Assembly: GCA_026120185.1 (NCBI GenBank)
Contig: JANUWF010001060.1
Span: 1,378,001 to 1,442,000, forward strand
Direction: 5' to 3'
Length of the DNA stretch: 64,000 nucleotides
Source: Voacanga thouarsii
Lineage: Eukaryota; Streptophyta; Magnoliopsida; Gentianales; Apocynaceae
The translations under genes and the position numbers were made by a program. A model generated the notes under the pieces. That model saw only the letters and a list, made by a program, of their open reading frames with translations, had not been told where the DNA came from and did not search any database. How positions within the stretch are numbered: position 1 is the stretch's first letter; each line of letters begins with the position of its first letter. Shown piece by piece: positions 61,690 to 64,000 of this stretch.

Positions 61690-62010
61690 GTTCAGAAAAC
61701 AAGGAAAGGCCAATTGATTAGAATGGCCCCATTTGGGGCCACTCGGCTTCAATGGGCCCGGCTGTAGAAAGGAGGCCTAAAATGGCCTCAACGCATTACC
61801 GGATTGCATCTTAAGTAAAATAGGATGCATTAACATAATGCATCCAACTGTCTCCGTCCTTTAATGCATTGATACATTTTGTAAATGCATCCTCCTAACA
61901 TAGGACGCATTAAATTAATGCGTCCAAAAACTTCTAGGGCGCATTAAAGTAACGCGTCTAATATTAGGACGCGCTAAATTAATGTGTTCTAATAGTATCC
62001 CTTATTTTTT
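61690..62010. repeat. Cluster of palindromic GACGCATTAA/TTAATGCGTC units
   Basis: At least six copies of (G/A)GATGCATTAA- or GGACGCATTAA-type motifs alternate with their reverse complements, for example the near-perfect palindrome at 61903-61925. This resembles the subterminal repeats of DNA transposons. By position it could belong to the end of the second MULE, but no terminus was identified. Confidence 0.7.
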
Positions 62011-62269
62011 TAGTATCGTGTAATTTAATGAATTACTCAAAAATCAAAATACAAATTGATCAGTCCATTAAATAAGTTTAAGTGTGCGTATAAGTGAATG
62101 CTATTTTTAGTAAACTTTCATTTCAAACCGTGGTTTGGTTTGAAATGAAAGAAATCAGAAGTAGTCAATTGAAATGTAAGAAATCAGAAGTAATCAATGT
62201 GAAAAGAAAAACTAAACTAGGGAAATAAAATAATTTTTTTGTAGTACAAAAATTGCATAGTTTATTATT

Positions 62270-64000
62270 CAGGATCAAAACGAGCATTGTATGTCCTGTT
62301 TGATAGCAATTTTTGTATCTTGGGGGGAGCCTTTATTTCGATAATCCATCTCGCCTCGAAAATGTGCGGTACGCCTCCGATTAGGTCGGTTACCTTTAAG
62401 CGCAGGTGTGTAGCCCTCTAACAATAAGTCAGAATGTTCGTGGCAAGTCCGTGGCAGATTGCCACGGACTGTTTCTCAAGCAGGTACCATCCGTGGTAGA
62501 TTGCCACGGAAACAATATGGAATATAGGTTATCTGTGGCAAATCCGTGACAATCTGCTATGGATTTGCCACGGACTGTTTCTTAAGCAAGTACAGTCCGT
62601 GACAAATCCGTGACAGATTGCCACGGATTTTCCACGAATGTTTCTCAAGCAGGTACCATCCATGGCAAATCCATGGAAATCTGCCACGGATTTGTCACGG
62701 ACTGTACTTGCTTGAGAAATATCCATGGCAAATCCGTGGCAATTTACCACGGAATTGCCACGGATGTTTCTCAAGCATGTACCATCCATGGCAAATCCGT
62801 GGTATATTGTCACGAATTTGTCACAAATTCTTCGCAATCTTTCTCTCCAAATCTAATACCAATTTGAATAACTCGTGGCAAATCCATGGTAAATTGTCAC
62901 GGAAAATATTTCCGTGGCAAAAAAATGCTTAGCGACAAAGTTATTTGCCACGGACCCTTTCTGTGGCAAATCCGTGGCAAATTCCAGTTTAGCCACTGAT
63001 TTGCCGCGGATTTTTCCGTGGCAAATTGGCAGATTTCTTGTAGTATGGAGTATATAGGCAAAACAAAATCAGCTGGTTACCGGCTACGATGTTGACAGAC
63101 TGCAAATACATGTGTGCATGGCAATCTAAATAAATTCCATTTCGTGCAGCTGCAGTCCCGTGATGACATCTTAACTGTATAAACATTGTTACCTTTTCCC
63201 CCAACTCTTGCGGGTGTCCGTACACTGAAAATTTCACTGCGTTCAGTATACTGCATAACCCAGTAAGATCTAGCCTTCTGCGAAGCTGCCTGGAATGCAT
63301 TTCATATCAATGGAGGAAATGGTTTGTTACAGTTGTTGGTCTCAGAACGATGCAAGTTAAAGTATTCGACTGTCTTTATGAATGTTGCATCAACCAGTGC
63401 TTTGGTTAGTAATACTCGAGTTTTCTTAAGAACACAATTCAACGACTTGGATAAATTAGTTGTCATACATCCATATCGATATCCCCCATCATGAGAAAGT
63501 GTCCACTGTTCTGGACTAATCTTTGCATCAACCAATTGTATGTTTCCCGATTGTATTATCTTATTCCATCCATTACAGATTGGAATTTAGATTTCTTTCT
63601 CTTTGTGCCAGCTTTATACATCAGTTGCTTCAACTCTGTATTCTTGAAATTTCGATTGAAGTTGGCATGAACGTGACACAGACAGAACCTGTGAACTCCC
63701 ATAGGCTCATTCCATCCAAGCTATCTCCTTATAGCAGACAGGATACCTGCATGCCTATCAGATACAATATAAACATGTCTTTAACACACCACACGACTTT
63801 GGACTAGTCTTAGAAACCATCCCCAACTCTCTATAGATTCAGCATCAACAACTGCAAAGGCTGGAAGGAACAGATGGTTATTTGCATCCCAAGTACTAGC
63901 AATCAAAAGCACACCTTTATAGGATGACAGTGTTTAAATCCTTTGATTGATGGCTTGAATGCCCAAAAAATAAATCAAAATATGTTAGTGTCTCCAGTAC
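62270..64000 (-). pseudogene. Second MULE transposase, C-terminal half (runs off right edge)
   Basis: In reverse from the edge: YKGVLLIASTWDANNHLFLP, AFAVVDAESIESWGWFLRL and VSDRHAGILSAIRR (the second catalytic Asp region), then FCLCHVHANFN and WTLSHDGGYRYGCMTTNLSK. Then, in the correct frame at 63302-63060, SFAEG-region KARSYWVMQYTERSEIFSV and the SWIM finger DCSCTKWNLFRLPCTHVFAV. The gene is broken by the repeat array at 62430-63045 and ends with NRPNRRRTAHFRGEMDYRNK near 62400-62280. Stops occur (for example after SAIRR and VMDGIR). It differs from the MULE at 6292-30182 and belongs to the MULE transposase (PF10551-type) family. Confidence 0.82.
62430..63045. repeat. Fold-back tandem array inserted in the second MULE
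   Basis: Units of about 62-66 bp contain CCGTGGCAAATCCGTGG, its reverse complement TGCCACGGATTTGCCACGG, and the spacer TGTTTCTCAAGCAGGTACCAT. At least one spacer is inverted (ACTGTACTTGCTTGAGAAA at 62701-62719). The right end reads GATTTCTTGTAGTA, one base from the CACTA terminus TTCTTGTAGTG. No clear left terminus. It separates two parts of the transposase that belong together. Confidence 0.85.

Noticed and set aside
62230..62250. TTTTTTTGTAGTA read as a CACTA 3' end
   Set aside because: Terminal G is missing, there is no matching start, and the position fits the 3' UTR of the second MULE transposase.
62529..62932. Several overlapping ORFs of 85-104 codons on both strands with repeated peptides
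   Set aside because: They arise because the repeat units stay open in several frames. They follow the DNA repeat, not a protein family.

Overview
The window is nuclear DNA from a flowering plant, most likely a eudicot. It is AT-rich and gene-poor, and the recognisable material is plant transposable elements (MULE, hAT, CACTA, Ty1-copia and Ty3-gypsy LTRs), plant microsatellites, a plant peptide-hormone-like gene and a fragment of a plant SH3P gene. I could not fix the species. Most open reading frames are chance ORFs or pieces of decayed transposon proteins. The only gene that looks intact is a 76-codon IDA-like secreted peptide precursor at 33571-33801 (+).

Layout. 1-743: 3' part of a copia LTR. 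744-6291: non-coding, with one SH3P-type exon remnant at 2701-2790 (-). 6292-30182: one Mutator-like element (MULE) with about 200 bp terminal inverted repeats and a 9 bp target duplication, swollen from about 6.4 kb to 23.9 kb by insertions. These are solo copia LTR A (7546-12899, itself holding CACTA element 8095-11568), a 10.1 kb hAT element (13989-24100, itself holding a 1.8 kb hAT element, solo copia LTR B and, inside LTR B, a solo gypsy-type LTR), and solo copia LTR C (26149-28173). The MULE carries a broken transposase gene (+) and a broken, converging zf-GRF gene (-).

30183-37949: intergenic DNA around the IDA-like gene. 37950-49201: an old, broken copia element whose 5' LTR is split by a solo gypsy-type LTR (38281-39669) and whose pol region is split by a 1.7 kb CACTA element (44601-46344). 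Just behind it, 49254-49328 could be the last exon of an unidentified gene. 51620-58310: a tandem array with a period of about 260-275 bp, split by a young full-length copia element (52342-57956; 367 bp LTRs differing at 9 sites; perfect 5 bp target duplication). 58310-61690: nothing recognised. 61690-62010: short palindromic repeats. 62270-64000: C-terminal half of a second MULE transposase (-), interrupted by a 0.6 kb fold-back tandem array and running off the right edge.

Most element boundaries rest on paired termini plus target-site duplications read directly from the sequence: 9 bp (MULE), 8 bp (hAT), 5 bp (LTR) and 3 bp (CACTA). They give a relative insertion order. Family names come from recognising protein motifs and termini. 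No alignment or database search was run.
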